Shown in pieces: positions 18,501 to 28,593 of a stretch of 64,000 nucleotides of DNA (position 1 is the stretch's first letter; every line of letters begins with the position of its first letter). The DNA lies in the NCBI GenBank assembly GCA_977006965.1, contig OZ345363.1, positions 1,798,001-1,862,000 of the forward strand. Reading direction: 5' to 3'. Made by a program: the position numbers and the translations under genes. Below the pieces are notes generated by a model. That model ran no database searches. It was not told the origin of the DNA and saw nothing but the letters and a program-made list of their open reading frames with translations. The stretch is from Phymatolithon calcareum. Lineage: Eukaryota > Rhodophyta > Florideophyceae > Hapalidiales.

Positions 18501-19842
18501 CCCCCGAGCAGTATCTGTGATATGGCGAGAACAGAGTCACAAAACTCTCAGTAGATCCATTGTCTTTCACAGATCCTTGAGTTGTGTGTGTAGGTCCGAG
18601 AACACAGAGCTTGAGGACTGACAAACGTTTGTATCTCTGCAATGCCGTTAGAGACTCGTTAGATTGACCTTTGGTGTCGATAAGCCATTCAGGTCCAAAT
18701 CGTGCCAGGAACGATACAAGCCATCGAACAGAGCACTCCTCCGGCTTTGTTGACTTCAGAAAAGATGCCACAAACCGCGCCATACCGCTATGTCTTTCCG
18801 GATCCCTGTGACTCACACGTGAGAATAGTGCGGGTCGTACGGGAAGCTCTGCATTAGTGAATTCATTGTCAATAAGTGAGCTGTTCACCACCATGTGATA
18901 GTCCACAGTCCTCTTGATTTCCTCCAAAGACGGGTAAAAGGTTAAACCGTCCTCCATGTTCCCCATCGCCCAGTTGTACAATGGTAAGCTACACTTCTTC
19001 ACGCGCTTGTAAAAACGATTAGGATCGCGGATTGCTGAGAAAAGAAAGAGTATAGTAGTCTTCAAGGAATGAAAAAGACGAAACAGACGAGTCTGACTGC
19101 CCAAGATTGAATCATCTCGAAGTGTAGAAGAAAACGAATTTTGTTCCCGCAACTGATGTGAATCATTTTCATTCGTAGTAGAAGCAGAAGATGTAGAAGA
19201 CGAATTCGGATCATGAGATACACCAGAAGGATCGACAAATGAGCCGTCGGATGTGGCAGAAGAAGGAGAAGTCGATCGGACCGACGAATGTAATGAGGAG
19301 ACAGGATGTGTGCAGGATAAAAACCGGTTGTATAAATGCATAAACCTGGTCTTCAAGCTGTCGAAAAGGCGGATTAGAGGGCGTTTCCACCTCGCGCGGC
19401 AGGACTTCACTTTTGAAAGCATGTTCTTGACATCGCGAGAATAGCCATAGACAGGAACAATATATCCCACACTCACAAGACATCTGAGAGCATAAATGTT
19501 CCAGTTGCGGAATTCATACAATAGAATCAGTCCCCATATTGTTCGTAAAACGTGATAACTGTTGAACACGGCCACCGCAATCGCCGCTGCTGCCTCCTTG
19601 TAATCACGGTTCTCGATTTGGGCAACAATGTAGAAGATGACACACGCCAAGGAAGGCAATGAGACCAACAACTGTACCGTTCCATTGCGACGGGTGTCAC
19701 GGATTGTGCGCCACTTGTCGGTAATGAAGTCCAAGGCGTAAATGGATGCGAGGGGAATGAATGCGATGGCGTAGATGGAGAACACGAATCGCGGGTCGTC
19801 GGCGAGAGACGGACCATCGCTGCAACAGCAGCACCTGGACAT
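15514..19842 (-). CDS. Large membrane protein with Sel1-like repeats, copy 1
   Basis: 1,442 codons, intact, ATG at 19842. N-terminus MSRCCCC offers a lipid-modifiable Cys cluster. About four hydrophobic segments follow (residues ~18-40, 53-75, 82-113, 118-135). A Ser/Thr-rich linker (~185-260) precedes a long soluble region with no family I recognise. Residues 1237-1356 hold three to four Sel1-like repeats (NRLGLLYHKGAQGIPAD..., NMGVLKC..., GMNNLAMALEFGNGINRD..., AMYNLAVLYMW). Sel1 repeats are scaffolding helices, so a membrane-tethered adaptor role is plausible (inference). Copies 2 and 3 at 28594 and 58960 share the whole architecture. All three keep a full-length frame through divergence, which argues for function. 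Confidence 0.85.
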   Translation of the reverse strand: MSRCCCCSDGPSLADDPRFVFSIYAIAFIPLASIYALDFITDKWRTIRDTRRNGTVQLLVSLPSLACVIFYIVAQIENRDYKEAAAAIAVAVFNSYHVLRTIWGLILLYEFRNWNIYALRCLVSVGYIVPVYGYSRDVKNMLSKVKSCRARWKRPLIRLFDSLKTRFMHLYNRFLSCTHPVSSLHSSVRSTSPSSATSDGSFVDPSGVSHDPNSSSTSSASTTNENDSHQLREQNSFSSTLRDDSILGSQTRLFRLFHSLKTTILFLFSAIRDPNRFYKRVKKCSLPLYNWAMGNMEDGLTFYPSLEEIKRTVDYHMVVNSSLIDNEFTNAELPVRPALFSRVSHRDPERHSGMARFVASFLKSTKPEECSVRWLVSFLARFGPEWLIDTKGQSNESLTALQRYKRLSVLKLCVLGPTHTTQGSVKDNGSTESFVTLFSPYHRYCSGDAEYVDGEIDITQRCMLPFKMNADFDRSLHFRAHEATIRDAAKDDWHKTSLNKLNDAERSAVENIKASQLAHFAVLMENVKLVKEDDTVLTESNTHRYWEAERRSMDTLMYQLGSDPGEDVEQFFSCLPAQGAALSSFLWDNNPNSLLLQASVHVDNYLALKSGDRLDAFVREWQTASQAGASERTRSVFENQYNLEMRRLQCDVASLLYCTFNSSDIGRFIGCVTETVRSMLATWVVENDCEADGWNASIAPVGIKFLCSKQLCSAISEVRNIGRSEEEMQSLYMRLIWEVQSHLQWKAGDEVVRNVGDIRQSPFLIMLFVLGFPSLKVEASKNEGAVSGSNIGDPIIEFEDGITVRPVAGPQELRLLLTCDEESKTVSVIFSPESSVFYWQKWRDAFMGRVAAQRYWRMTRLSSNNELLRTEMNNLDISAPVHHIGPERLGKEYGLRYWSGWPPFIPQIAQFEIRNMVENEHGVWDVEHFAERSSEFIRDLNTAIDIHMEQTTDVATLYAGGCDAVEEGHADDALRIFGRCIAEHGHREALKDAFGIISRKSTKSDSQVDALQKQMDVRFRTLLNRSHIEEQNRPMDEIDLGMLANYFGRIYELTGSEDALKRKAVSLFYENGGNSTVSEKAIHAIESFIIRHGGSFEALSLSFYLAVAHQSVFHESQDQAHQEIAAKCMMDLEIWDCDSDTADCCMSNIGYLLEKGFFVGRDAKRMNAIIETICELDEYGDGNMLRAIVGRLFVKKSVSDVSMNEVVGHERVFGIGKRPKGAMSFYQSRYHSPKCTNRLGLLYHKGAQGIPADVLAAEEKYSAAIEKESHDALCNMGVLKCDTTGHDGGISYLRNAVEAGCSSGMNNLAMALEFGNGINRDVLEAERLYKMSIDVDKNPVAMYNLAVLYMWGEPEIQNDENRSASLHLISELMSLETELEPLYTLQEQVKKAALLRGSSDETVSTQKVEVEELDDCLVYVKILESCGTGSIPGDGEGLEVRN

Positions 19843-20215
19843 GGTGCTGGCGTTGGGTCGCCGAAAGTAACTCTGATGTTGTTCCGCTCAGTGTTGTACC
19901 GCAGTGCGCAAGTTGACTGTCGTTTCCGCAGTCGCGCTGATCTCGCCAATAATTCGAGTGCGCCCAAGTGGGGATAATGCTCGTTGTGTATTTTCAATTT
20001 ATTTGAGGTACAGATGTACAGTAGTTTATACAAAATTTCATTTCTAAACAGCATCAGGAACTGTCAAGGCTTCGCCACGCATCTGTGTTCCATTCTTGAG
20101 TTAAAATACTTTTATTTGGAGGGCGTGAACTTCTTCAATCCATCGGACAGCATTAAAACTCTGGTGTATTCCAAAAGCTTCCCTGCAAGATCCGACAGTT
20201 TCCTTCCACTTTTCG
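19843..20215 (-). promoter_or_regulatory. Conserved 5' flank of Sel1-family copy 1
   Basis: The flank is alignable with 32926-33329 and, inverted, with 58561-58959. Shared blocks include GTACAGATGTACAGTAGTTTA with an adjoining TATAC, AATTTCATTT, and ATTCTTGAGTT.AAATACTTTTATTT. Conservation outside the coding region in all three copies suggests promoter or leader function, though recent common descent is enough for copies 1 and 2. Confidence 0.45.
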
Positions 20216-20410
20216 AGCGAATGGAGGCTTCCTACAGAAGAGATTCAGGGGAAGAATGTCGCATACACGAATATCATTCGACTGACGAGAAGCATAGGAG
20301 ACAACGTGGAGACAGCTCGTCCTGGTACCCATGTCCTCGGGGCTAATAAACTGTTTGTGGTAACACAAAATTGAAAACAGGGCGTCTATCTGATAAGTCT
20401 CCAATGTCAC
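20216..20410 (-). repeat. Upstream protein-like module of Sel1 copy 1
   Basis: A ~65-codon open stretch reading VTLETYQIDAL...KQFISPEDMG on the minus strand, in the same orientation as the Sel1 gene and about 400 nt before its ATG. The same module, in one frame, occurs at 33330-33528, 57841-58107, 58303-58560 and in each subrepeat (8630-8830, ~11890-12040, 21700-21910, ~24970-25120). It may be an upstream exon or the remnant of a neighbouring gene. Confidence 0.45.
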
Positions 20411-20510
20411 ATGTTTCGAAACCTCTTCTGCTCATCAGAAGCACACGAGAAGCAGTTCAGCACCAATGTAGTCGTGTACCGTTTGGTGTGGGATCTGCAT
20501 TACTTATCAG

Positions 20511-21910
20511 ACTTAGGATATTTGATGCCTTCCATCTCCCTGACGTCGGACCGCGTCGTCTTTTATAAGCCAGTGAACAGCAAGGAATATTCGTTGTGAT
20601 AGCCATACAGACAGGAGGCCGTCCTGCCATGATAGAGTTTGTGAGAGGTCTGCGCTTTACTCGAAACAACAAACCGTAATTTTGGCGACCTTGCTCTCAC
20701 GGCGTCCAACGGTGTAGCCCCCCAGACACAAAGAGCTGTGCCGCCCTTCTCCTTAGTAGAGTTCTCGCACATCGTCCAGTCACTCTTCGGAACCTCCGCA
20801 CGGACAAACATCGTTTGCCGAGGAACAGGATTGCTGTAGATGTTGCGTGCGATAGCTCATCGTGCGCCCTCTCGAAAAATATCTCCTGTATTGGAGCGTG
20901 TCGTCCCGCGCGTCACACTAGGTAAGAGGAAAGATGGGGTGTACCAAAAAGCTGCTTACGCGGGTCGCCCTCTTGCGCGCGATTGCTTCTCGTATCAGGG
21001 GGGCCCAAAAACACGCACCTCCGTGTGAACGAATCTTTAAGCTTGCGAAACGCAAGCTGGAGATTGACGATCTCTCGCTGCCGAGCTTTCTGTGGAGATC
21101 TCGGCTTCCTTGCTTCGAAATCTGTTTCCAGCCACTGCCGATTGTGCACACCCGTGAGCAATCACGCAGCGTTTCCACTTTTCGCCATGAAGCGTCGCAT
21201 CTGCACCCCCCGCCGCTGCCCGTAAGACTTTCCCGCACGCTTTCGACCCTTTGTCGCGTGGTCTTGCCTGCCCTCAGGATCCCCTGGAGTACATTCGCAA
21301 CACGATTTTAGCCCGGCCATGATCGTCTAAACCCGCCTCGGGCCACTTCGATCGGATCCAGAATGTCATCGCGCGTGGTCGTTTCTCGGCTTCCACCGCG
21401 TGTGGCCCCGAGACCACACTAAGGGTGGCAACTCGCGCGGGTCATGGGAGGTGATTATCTCGCAAAGGAGCGCATGCCATCAGGGGATAGTCTATCCCCT
21501 GATGCCATTATCAAGGTTCTGCACGCAGAGTATGATAGGCAGGTGGTGGCACGTTTGAGGTACTGTGTAGGGAGATCGATGAGAATGTGGTACCTCTTGG
21601 TAGTCACTGGCTGTGCTGCTCCAACAAAGGGTTTTCTCTGAAAAGGTGATGTATTCCACGAAGTCAATTGTAGAACCGGTGATACTGGCTTCTTCGGTTT
21701 GAGTAAGATAGTGTGCAGAGTGAGGGTGGCGCAGACGAAAATTCTTTCGAAGCCCCGGTAATAGACGAGAAGCACAGGAGAGAAGGCGGCGGTAGCTGGT
21801 CGTCGATGCCCATGTATTCGGGGATCAAAAAATGCGTGGGGGTACACAAAATTGGCCATGGGAGCGTCTCGCTGTAGAGTGTCCATTGTCAGATCTTTCA
21901 ACGAGGACAA
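20511..21910 (-). pseudogene. Degraded minus-strand gene of unknown family, unit 2
   Basis: Counterpart of 7760-8830. Pieces include TLQRDAPMANFVYP..F.IPEYMGIDDQLP (21910-21664), WLETDFEARKPRSPQKARQ (21161-20913) and GATPLDAVRARSPKLRF (20811-20563). A ~310-bp interruption (21240-21580) carrying the perfect hairpin 21478-21504 lies in the middle; it repeats the segment found between subrepeats at 11570-11845. Frames shift between pieces. Confidence 0.4.
21478..21504. repeat. Perfect 13-bp hairpin
   Basis: Arms CATCAGGGGATAG and CTATCCCCTGATG with a one-base spacer. Similar, less perfect versions occur at 11749 and 24829. Confidence 0.8.
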
Positions 21911-22110
21911 GTTATTGATCGCTAGTCACAGGCGATGATGTGTGTGCGACAGATAACATGATTTGCCGTTGTTTGGCGCGGAAGTCAAACTGAGTTCTGT
22001 GGAAAACATCATCGGATTCATAAATTTTAGTTCTCTGAGTATTCACCTGTCGACGTCGCGTTGCAAACACTGCCTTATCATCGTTCGTTCACAGACCCGG
22101 ACTTCAGAAT

Positions 22111-22617
22111 ATGACAGATGACACTTCATCATGGGAAAAACATACGAAGTGCGCAACTTGCCAAATGGTCAATGCAACTCCCGAGGACAACAGATGTTGC
22201 GCAAACGACGAATTGAATTCTGTAACCAAACCGTATCTTCCCACAAATTCGCAGTGGAAAACTGCCCTCAGTCCCTTTCCCAAAATTCAACATTCACTAC
22301 CCTCGTTTCACGTGGTCACTCGGGCGCACAGCAAACGCAAACCCGTGATCCGACGATTCCAACAAGAGCACCACGTCCCGCACCCGCAACACCAACCAAT
22401 GAAAAAACGTCCATGCGCCATCTGCACCCGTATACGACGCGCTGACTCGCTTCGAACGCTCTCTGCGCGCGGCGAGAGACCCCCCAGACGCCTGCGAATT
22501 CTGTGTATTCGAACGACTTCCCAGTATTCGGAGGAGACCACATGGTGGGGATCGCTCAGCGCGGCACAATCACTGCAGAACGGAGACTGGCGGATTCGTC
22601 CTCGGTCTCACCGCTGA
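22111..22617 (+). CDS. Small Cys-containing ORF, subrepeat A of unit 2
   Basis: Copy of the 9034-9540 ORF, 168 codons. The translations differ at only one position in the first block (NATPED for NAAPED). Same KCATCQMVN core, with the same doubt about the Arg-rich C-terminal part. Confidence 0.35.
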   Translation: MTDDTSSWEKHTKCATCQMVNATPEDNRCCANDELNSVTKPYLPTNSQWKTALSPFPKIQHSLPSFHVVTRAHSKRKPVIRRFQQEHHVPHPQHQPMKKRPCAICTRIRRADSLRTLSARGERPPRRLRILCIRTTSQYSEETTWWGSLSAAQSLQNGDWRIRPRSHR

Positions 22618-23288
22618 CGGCTAAGATGCCGCATTGCGTATCGAATGCAACAGAGCCTGAAAATTACAAAAGCGCACTGCACACACTGGGTCGAGCACGC
22701 GTCAACCGTAACCGCCTCCCGCGCCCGCTGCGAGTACGAATCCCGTCGAAGGCGCGGACGGCGATTGAAAGGAGCGATAACACACGTGCGCACAATAAGC
22801 GTAGAGTGTCACGAGAAACCTTTCCCGCATTCACCCGTCAGGAACGCAAGCAACGAGCACTGCGCACCACGTTCACCACTCCGCAACGGCACTGGCACCG
22901 ACAGCCGTATATAGCATGAGGCGTGACGGCTGCGTCGCTAAGGGGATAAACTCGGTCTTGCCAAACCCATTCCCGGGCTCCGACACAATTGGCACACACC
23001 GGTAGCATTCCACCCAGACGGAGACCCTCGCACAGAGCGCCGGTCCGCACAGAGCGACTTTTTTGTTGGGAGGAGGTGCAATTTCTAATTTAAAAATGAG
23101 ATGTGTTTTTCAATTTCACTTCAAATTCAAAATTTTCTTCGCACTCGAAAAGTTACCCCAAATGTCAGCAGATGTGTTGGTCACTTTTAAATAAAAATCT
23201 ACTTTCTTCTTCTTCTCTTGTCATCTATCATAGGTTCCAGTCTGTCCTACATTACAACATCTCCACAGCACTGCGATCCATTCTGCCC

Positions 23289-24778
23289 TCAATAAGTATC
23301 CCTCAACAATTCTCCACAGCCTCTCGCACAGCTTCCACAAACCATTCTCAGGCTCTCATGCCCACTCTCAATCCCCTCACACACCTCATCCATAAAAACT
23401 TTCCTCCCCTCATCCACCATCCCCATCACATGCGAAACCGGTTTTCCAAACACCTTTTCCCCTTCCCCCCCACTCTTCCTCCGTGTTCCGCTCCGCACAA
23501 TCCAATGAGAATCCCCTTCATTCCAGCGACCGTCCGCCGCACGCGCCAGTACGCGGTTTTAACACGCCGCGTCACCGATCACCGTCGCCCACTTCCGCAA
23601 CCGCATCACAGCCCCTTCTGCACCACCCGTCTTATGAACCCCATCTGCGCCGCCGCCAACATTCCATCCAGCCCGCCCAGTTCATCGACGCCACACATCA
23701 GCATCACGCCGCGATAATTGCAACACGTCCCGTGCCACAGTGTCCGCGCCGCACACGTCTCCATGTCCTCATCATGCGTGTCGAACCGTGCGCGATTTTC
23801 TTTGCCGAGTCCACAGCGCTCTACGCATCCTGCACCGCCTCAGTGCAAAGCGATGCATCCGCGACCGCCAACTGCTCGCTCGTGGGAACAGTACACTTCT
23901 CTGCGAACCGATGTGTTGTGCCGCGAAACTTGCAGCACTCACATCTCGAAGCGCGGCACATGTGACAACCGCGACACGAAGGCTGGTGTCATGCGTGTGG
24001 CGCATTGCATTCACATCATCCAGTATCTCGATTGCCTCCTTCGGTCTCTTCGCAAGCGCGAGCACTCTCGTTACCTCATCCCCATCCGCCTTCCACTGCC
24101 GCAACGCGCTGAGCGTCCCACACTCCCCTGTTCCCTCCGTCTGCACGGGAAGCTCCGCCAGATACGCGAGAATCTCCGCCTGCACCGCGAGCCGCCCTTC
24201 CTTTTCGAAAGCGCGCGCAGCCGCCACAAGCGTCGCCGGTCTCGTATGTTCGTTCGCCAGTGCCGCCTAAAGAGACCGCAACGCAATCCCGCAGGAGACC
24301 TGCATTCTCACAAGCAGCGCCTGCGCATCAGCGTATATGTTCCCTGCAGTCACAGCGATACTGTGCGTATTTCTTCCCCGTCACTGCTCACACAAACCGC
24401 CCGCGCGAACGGTTGTAGAGTGCGCGTGGCGCAGCACGAGTGACGCACCACCGCGAGCGCTAGTGATTCCACACATGCGCCGCGCGCCTCGCCGCGCTCG
24501 CCGACCACTTCCAGCTCCGTATCAACCTCGGAAGTGACGTGCATCTCCGCAAGCGCAATGAGCACCAAGTTAGCGTGCAACCACAGGGAATCAGCCTTAT
24601 TCACGGTCGCCCCCTCGTCTGGCGTCTTCTCAAGTAGAACGATTCTGACGATTTTACCCCGGCCATAATCGCCTAAACCCGCCCCGGGCCACTTCGATCG
24701 TTGCCAGAATGTCGTCACGTGTGGTGCCTTCTCAGCTGCCATCAGTTGTGGCGCCGAGACCACACTAAAGGGTGGCAA
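23289..24778 (-). pseudogene. Broken helical-repeat (TPR-like) gene, subrepeat A of unit 2
   Basis: Copy of 10226-11698. Fragments: 24778-24350 (MPPFSVVSAPQLMAAEK start, with a longer first frame than unit 1, running on to LQPFARAVCVSSDGEE), 24227-23772 (ARAFEKEGRLAVQAEILAYL; AKRPKEAIEILDDVNA) and 23498-23289. Small frame differences from unit 1 show the two copies decaying separately here. Confidence 0.5.
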
Positions 24779-24828
24779 TTCGCGCGGGTTACCGGCGGTG
24801 ATTTTCTCGCAAAGCAGCGCATGCCATC

Positions 24829-24854
24829 ATTATCCCTGATGATCAGGGGATAAT
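24829..24854. repeat. Hairpin between subrepeats A and B, unit 2
   Basis: Same ATTATCCCTGAT / ATCAGGGGATAAT arms as 11749-11774. Confidence 0.6.
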
Positions 24855-25325
24855 TTTTCCCCTGATGCCATCATGACGGTTCTGCACGAAGAGTATGATA
24901 GGCAGGTGGTGTCAGGTTTGAGGTAGCCAGATCTGACGAGACTGTCTTCCCTCCTATAATTTCGATGCCCTGGTAATGGACGACAAACACAAGAGAGAAC
25001 GCAGCGGCAGCTGGTCGTGGGTACCCATGTATTCAGGGATCAAAAAATGCGTGGGGGTACACAAAATTGGCCATGGGAGCGTCGCGCTGTAGAGTGTCCA
25101 TTGTCAGATCTTTCAAGGACAAGTTATCGATCGCAAGTCACATGCAATGATGTGTGTGCGACAGATAACATGATTTGCCGTCGTCTGGCGCGGAAGACAA
25201 ACTGAGTTCAGTGGCAAACACTATCGAATTCGGAAATTTTAGTTCTCTGGATCGTTTTCTGCTGTCGACGTTCCGTTGCAAACACTACCGTATTATCGTT
25301 CGTTCACAGACCACGAATGCAGAAT

Positions 25326-25484
25326 ATGTCAGATGATGCTTCCTCATGGGTAAAACATACGAAGTGCGCACTTTGCCAAATGGTCAATGCAGCTCCAGAA
25401 CACAATACATGTTGCGCAAACGACAATTTGAATTCTGTAAACAAACCGTATCTTCCCACAAACTTTCCCCCGCGCGCGCAGTGA
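25326..25484 (+). CDS. 52-residue Cys-containing mini-ORF, subrepeat B of unit 2
   Basis: Counterpart of 12246-12404 with a few substitutions (for example SSWVKH for SSWAKH). The Cys, Trp and Asn pattern is unchanged, and the early TGA is shared. Function unknown. Confidence 0.3.
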   Translation: MSDDASSWVKHTKCALCQMVNAAPEHNTCCANDNLNSVNKPYLPTNFPPRAQ

Positions 25485-26327
25485 CTATAAACGCCGTCTT
25501 GTCTTTTCCTCACTGCCAATCTCGTAACGTCCGGCTCCTTCGCAATGCAAACCTGCCCCCAGTCCCATTCCCAAAATTCAACATTCACTGCCCTCGTTTC
25601 ACGTGGTCTCCCGGGCGCATAGCAAACGCAAACCCGTGATCCGACGATTCCAAGAAGAGCATGACATCCCGCACCCGCAACACCAACCAGCGAAAAACGT
25701 CCATGTGCCATCTTCCCCCGCGCGCGACGCGCTTCGAACGCTCTCTGCGCGCGGCGAGAGACCCCCAGATGCCTGCAAATTTTGTGTTTTCGAACGACCT
25801 CTCAGTATTCGATCGCTCAGCGCGGCGCAATCACTGCAGAACGGAGACTGGCGGATTCGTCCTCGATCTCACCACTGACGGCTAAGACGCCGCATTGCGT
25901 ATCGAATGCAACAGAGCTCGAAAATTACAAAAGCGCACTGCACACACTGGGTCGAGCACGCGTCAACCGCAACCGCCTCCCGCGCATGCTGCGAGCACGA
26001 GTTCCGTCGAAGGCGTGGACGGCGCTTGAAACGAGCGATAACACCAAAGGGATAAACTCGGTTTTGCCAAACCCATTTCCGGGCTCCAACACAATTGGCA
26101 AACAGCGGTAGCATTCCACCCAGACGGAGACCCACGCACAGAGCGCCGGTCCGCACACAGAGCGACTTTTTTGCTGGGAGGAGGTGCAATTTCTAATTTA
26201 AAAATTAGATGTGTTTTTCAATTTCACTTCAAATTCAAAATTTTCTTGGCACTCGAAAAGTTACCCCATGTGTCAGCAGATGCGTTGTTAACTTTTTTTT
26301 AAAAAATAAATCTACTTTCTTCTTCTT

Positions 26328-26847
26328 TGTTAGAATGTAGACAACTGGGCCAAAGGTATTGGTCCCCCTGATCAGGAAGGACATGTGTGAAGGGATAGTT
26401 AGGGCCTTATGAAGGATATCATAACAGGAGCTGGAAACGGAGTACGGTGCGAATGAACGAGTGAAGGATATCATAACAGCCCCCCTCGCACCGTACGGAG
26501 TTGAAAGCTTGTACACGTACTTGTATATCTTGTAGTGTGGTTTTCGATATGTGTGGATGACGGCTTACTTGACTGGGTGACCTTGAACCAAGAAGGGAAT
26601 GTTCGATGTTTTGTGTGCGTACTGTTATTCGGCTTGGAGGGTTAGAAATTCCGGAAAATGTATTTCGAAGTGGGCGTGGTGGGAATTGAACTCGTGACTG
26701 TACTTTGGAAAGCGCAGTATATGATAGCGTAAACTGGGACCATAACCTGTTAGAATGTAGACAACTGGGCCAAAAGGTCTTGGTCCCCCTGATCAGAAAG
26801 GACATGTGTGAAGGGATAGTTAGGGCTTTATGAAGGATATCATAACA
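26328..26847. mobile_element. 520-bp mini-LTR (TRIM-like) element, unit 2
   Basis: Terminal repeats at 26328-26426 and 26748-26847, same TTCTT target duplication. The sequence reads the same as 13248-13767, so it was copied with the unit or by gene conversion rather than inserted twice. Confidence 0.85.
26671..26742 (-). pseudogene. tRNA-like sequence inside the mini-LTR element, unit 2
   Basis: Same 72-nt tRNA-like stretch as 13591-13662. Confidence 0.4.
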
Positions 26848-26958
26848 TTCTTCTCCTGTCCTGTATCATCATGATACAGGTTCCAGTCTGCCCTACTGTC
26901 CAGTACATTACAACGTCTTCCCAGCACGGCGATCCATTCTGCCCTCAATAAGCATCCC

Positions 26959-28265
26959 TCAACAATTCTCAACAGCCTCTCGCACAGCTTCCACAACCAT
27001 TCTCAGGCTCTCTTTCCCGCTCTCAATCCGCTCACACTCCTCATCCATGAAAACTTTCCTCCCCTCATCCACCATCCCCATGACATGCGAAACCGGTTTT
27101 CCAAACACCTTTTCCCCCTTCCCCCACTCTTCCCCCGTGTTCCGCTCCGTACAATCCAATGAGAATCCCCTTCATTCAAGCGTCCGTCCGCCGTAAGCGC
27201 CAGTACGCGTTTCTAACACGCCCCGTCACCGATCACCGTCGCCCACTTCCACAACCGCATTTCCGCCCCTTCTGCACCACTAGCCTTATGAACCCCACCT
27301 GCGCCGCCGCGAACATTCCATCCGGTCCGTCCCGTCCACCGACGCCACACATCAGCATCACGCCGCGATAATTGCAGCACATCCCGTGCCATAGTGTCCG
27401 CGCTGCACTCGTCTCCGTGTCCTCATCATGCGTGTCAAACCGCAGCGCGATTTTCGTCGCCGCGTCCACAGCGCTCTGCGGCTCGTATACCTCCTCAGCC
27501 CAAAGCGATGCATCCGCGACCGCCAACTGCTCGCTCGTGGGAACAGGACACTTCTCTGCAACCGATGTGCCGCCACACTTGCCGCACTCACACCGCCAAG
27601 CTCGGCACATGCGTCAGCTGCGACGCAAAGTCTGGTGTCAAGCGTGTGGCGCGTTGCATTCACATCATCCAGTATCTCGATTGCCTCCTTCGGTCTCTTC
27701 ACAAGCACAAGCGCTCTCGCAAGCGCCACCGCCACCTCATCCCCATCCGCCTTCCACGACCGCACCACGCTGAGCGTCCCACACTCCCCTGTTCCCTCCG
27801 TCTGCATGGGAAGCTCCGACAAATACGCGAGAATCTCCGCCTGCGCCGCGTATCGCCCTGCCTTTTCGAAAGCGCGCGCACCTGCCACAAGTGCCGCCGG
27901 ACTCGTGTGTTCGATCACCAGCGCCGCCTGAAATGAACACAACCCAGACCCGGAGGAGACCTCCATTCTCGCGAGCAACGCGTGCGAATCAGTACATCTG
28001 TTCCCGGCAGCCACAGCGATGCTGTAGGCGTGTCTTCCCCGTCGCTGATCACACAAGCCGCCCGCGCGAACGGTTGTAGAGTGCGCGTGGCGCAGCGCAA
28101 GTGGTCCGCCACCGCGAATGCCAGCGACTCCACGCACGCGCCGCGCGCCTCGTCGCGCTCGCTGACCACCGCCACCTGTGCATCAACCTCGGAAGCGGGT
28201 CGCATCTCCGCAAGCGCGATGAGCACCGAGTCAGCGAGCAACCACAGGGAATCAGCCTTATTCAC
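26959..28265 (-). pseudogene. Broken helical-repeat (TPR-like) gene, subrepeat B of unit 2
   Basis: Copy of 13879-15185 with the same frameshifts. All its translated fragments match unit 1. It lies inside the 5.75-kb identity tract. Confidence 0.5.
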
Positions 28266-28593
28266 GGTCGCCCCTCGTCTGGCGTCTTCTCAAGTAGAAC
28301 AATTCTGAGAGTGGTGCACGACGCGGTCGCACGTGCGAGAATGGAAATGGATGAAAGGGAGGAAGCAGTGCGCTATAGTCTATCAATGACCGTCGCCCTT
28401 CCATCAAGAAATGGTTTGAAGCTCGTCCACGGATGACTTTGACACCACTAAGATGCCCAGCAAGTGTAGTAACGCAGATGCTTTACATTATGCAACAAAG
28501 CCCAGCAAGGGCCGATTGCTTTATTTTGCGTCCCGAAAGTACTTGCTTGGCATCCAAGATATCTACTATACTACGTGGACAAACGAAACTCAA

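Larger units (their letters stand above)
7752..20410. repeat. Tandem unit 1 (about 12.8 kb excluding the LTR element)
   Basis: Together with 1-123 this forms one unit of a head-to-tail array; unit 2 is 20411-33496. Corresponding points are offset by 13,080 bp over most of the unit (13339/26419, 15514/28594) and by about 12,770 bp near its left end, where unit 1 lacks about 310 bp present in unit 2 (21240-21580). Inside each unit two homologous subrepeats run in direct order, about 8500-11830 and 11880-15230 here, separated by a hairpin-bearing 270-bp segment. Confidence 0.88.
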
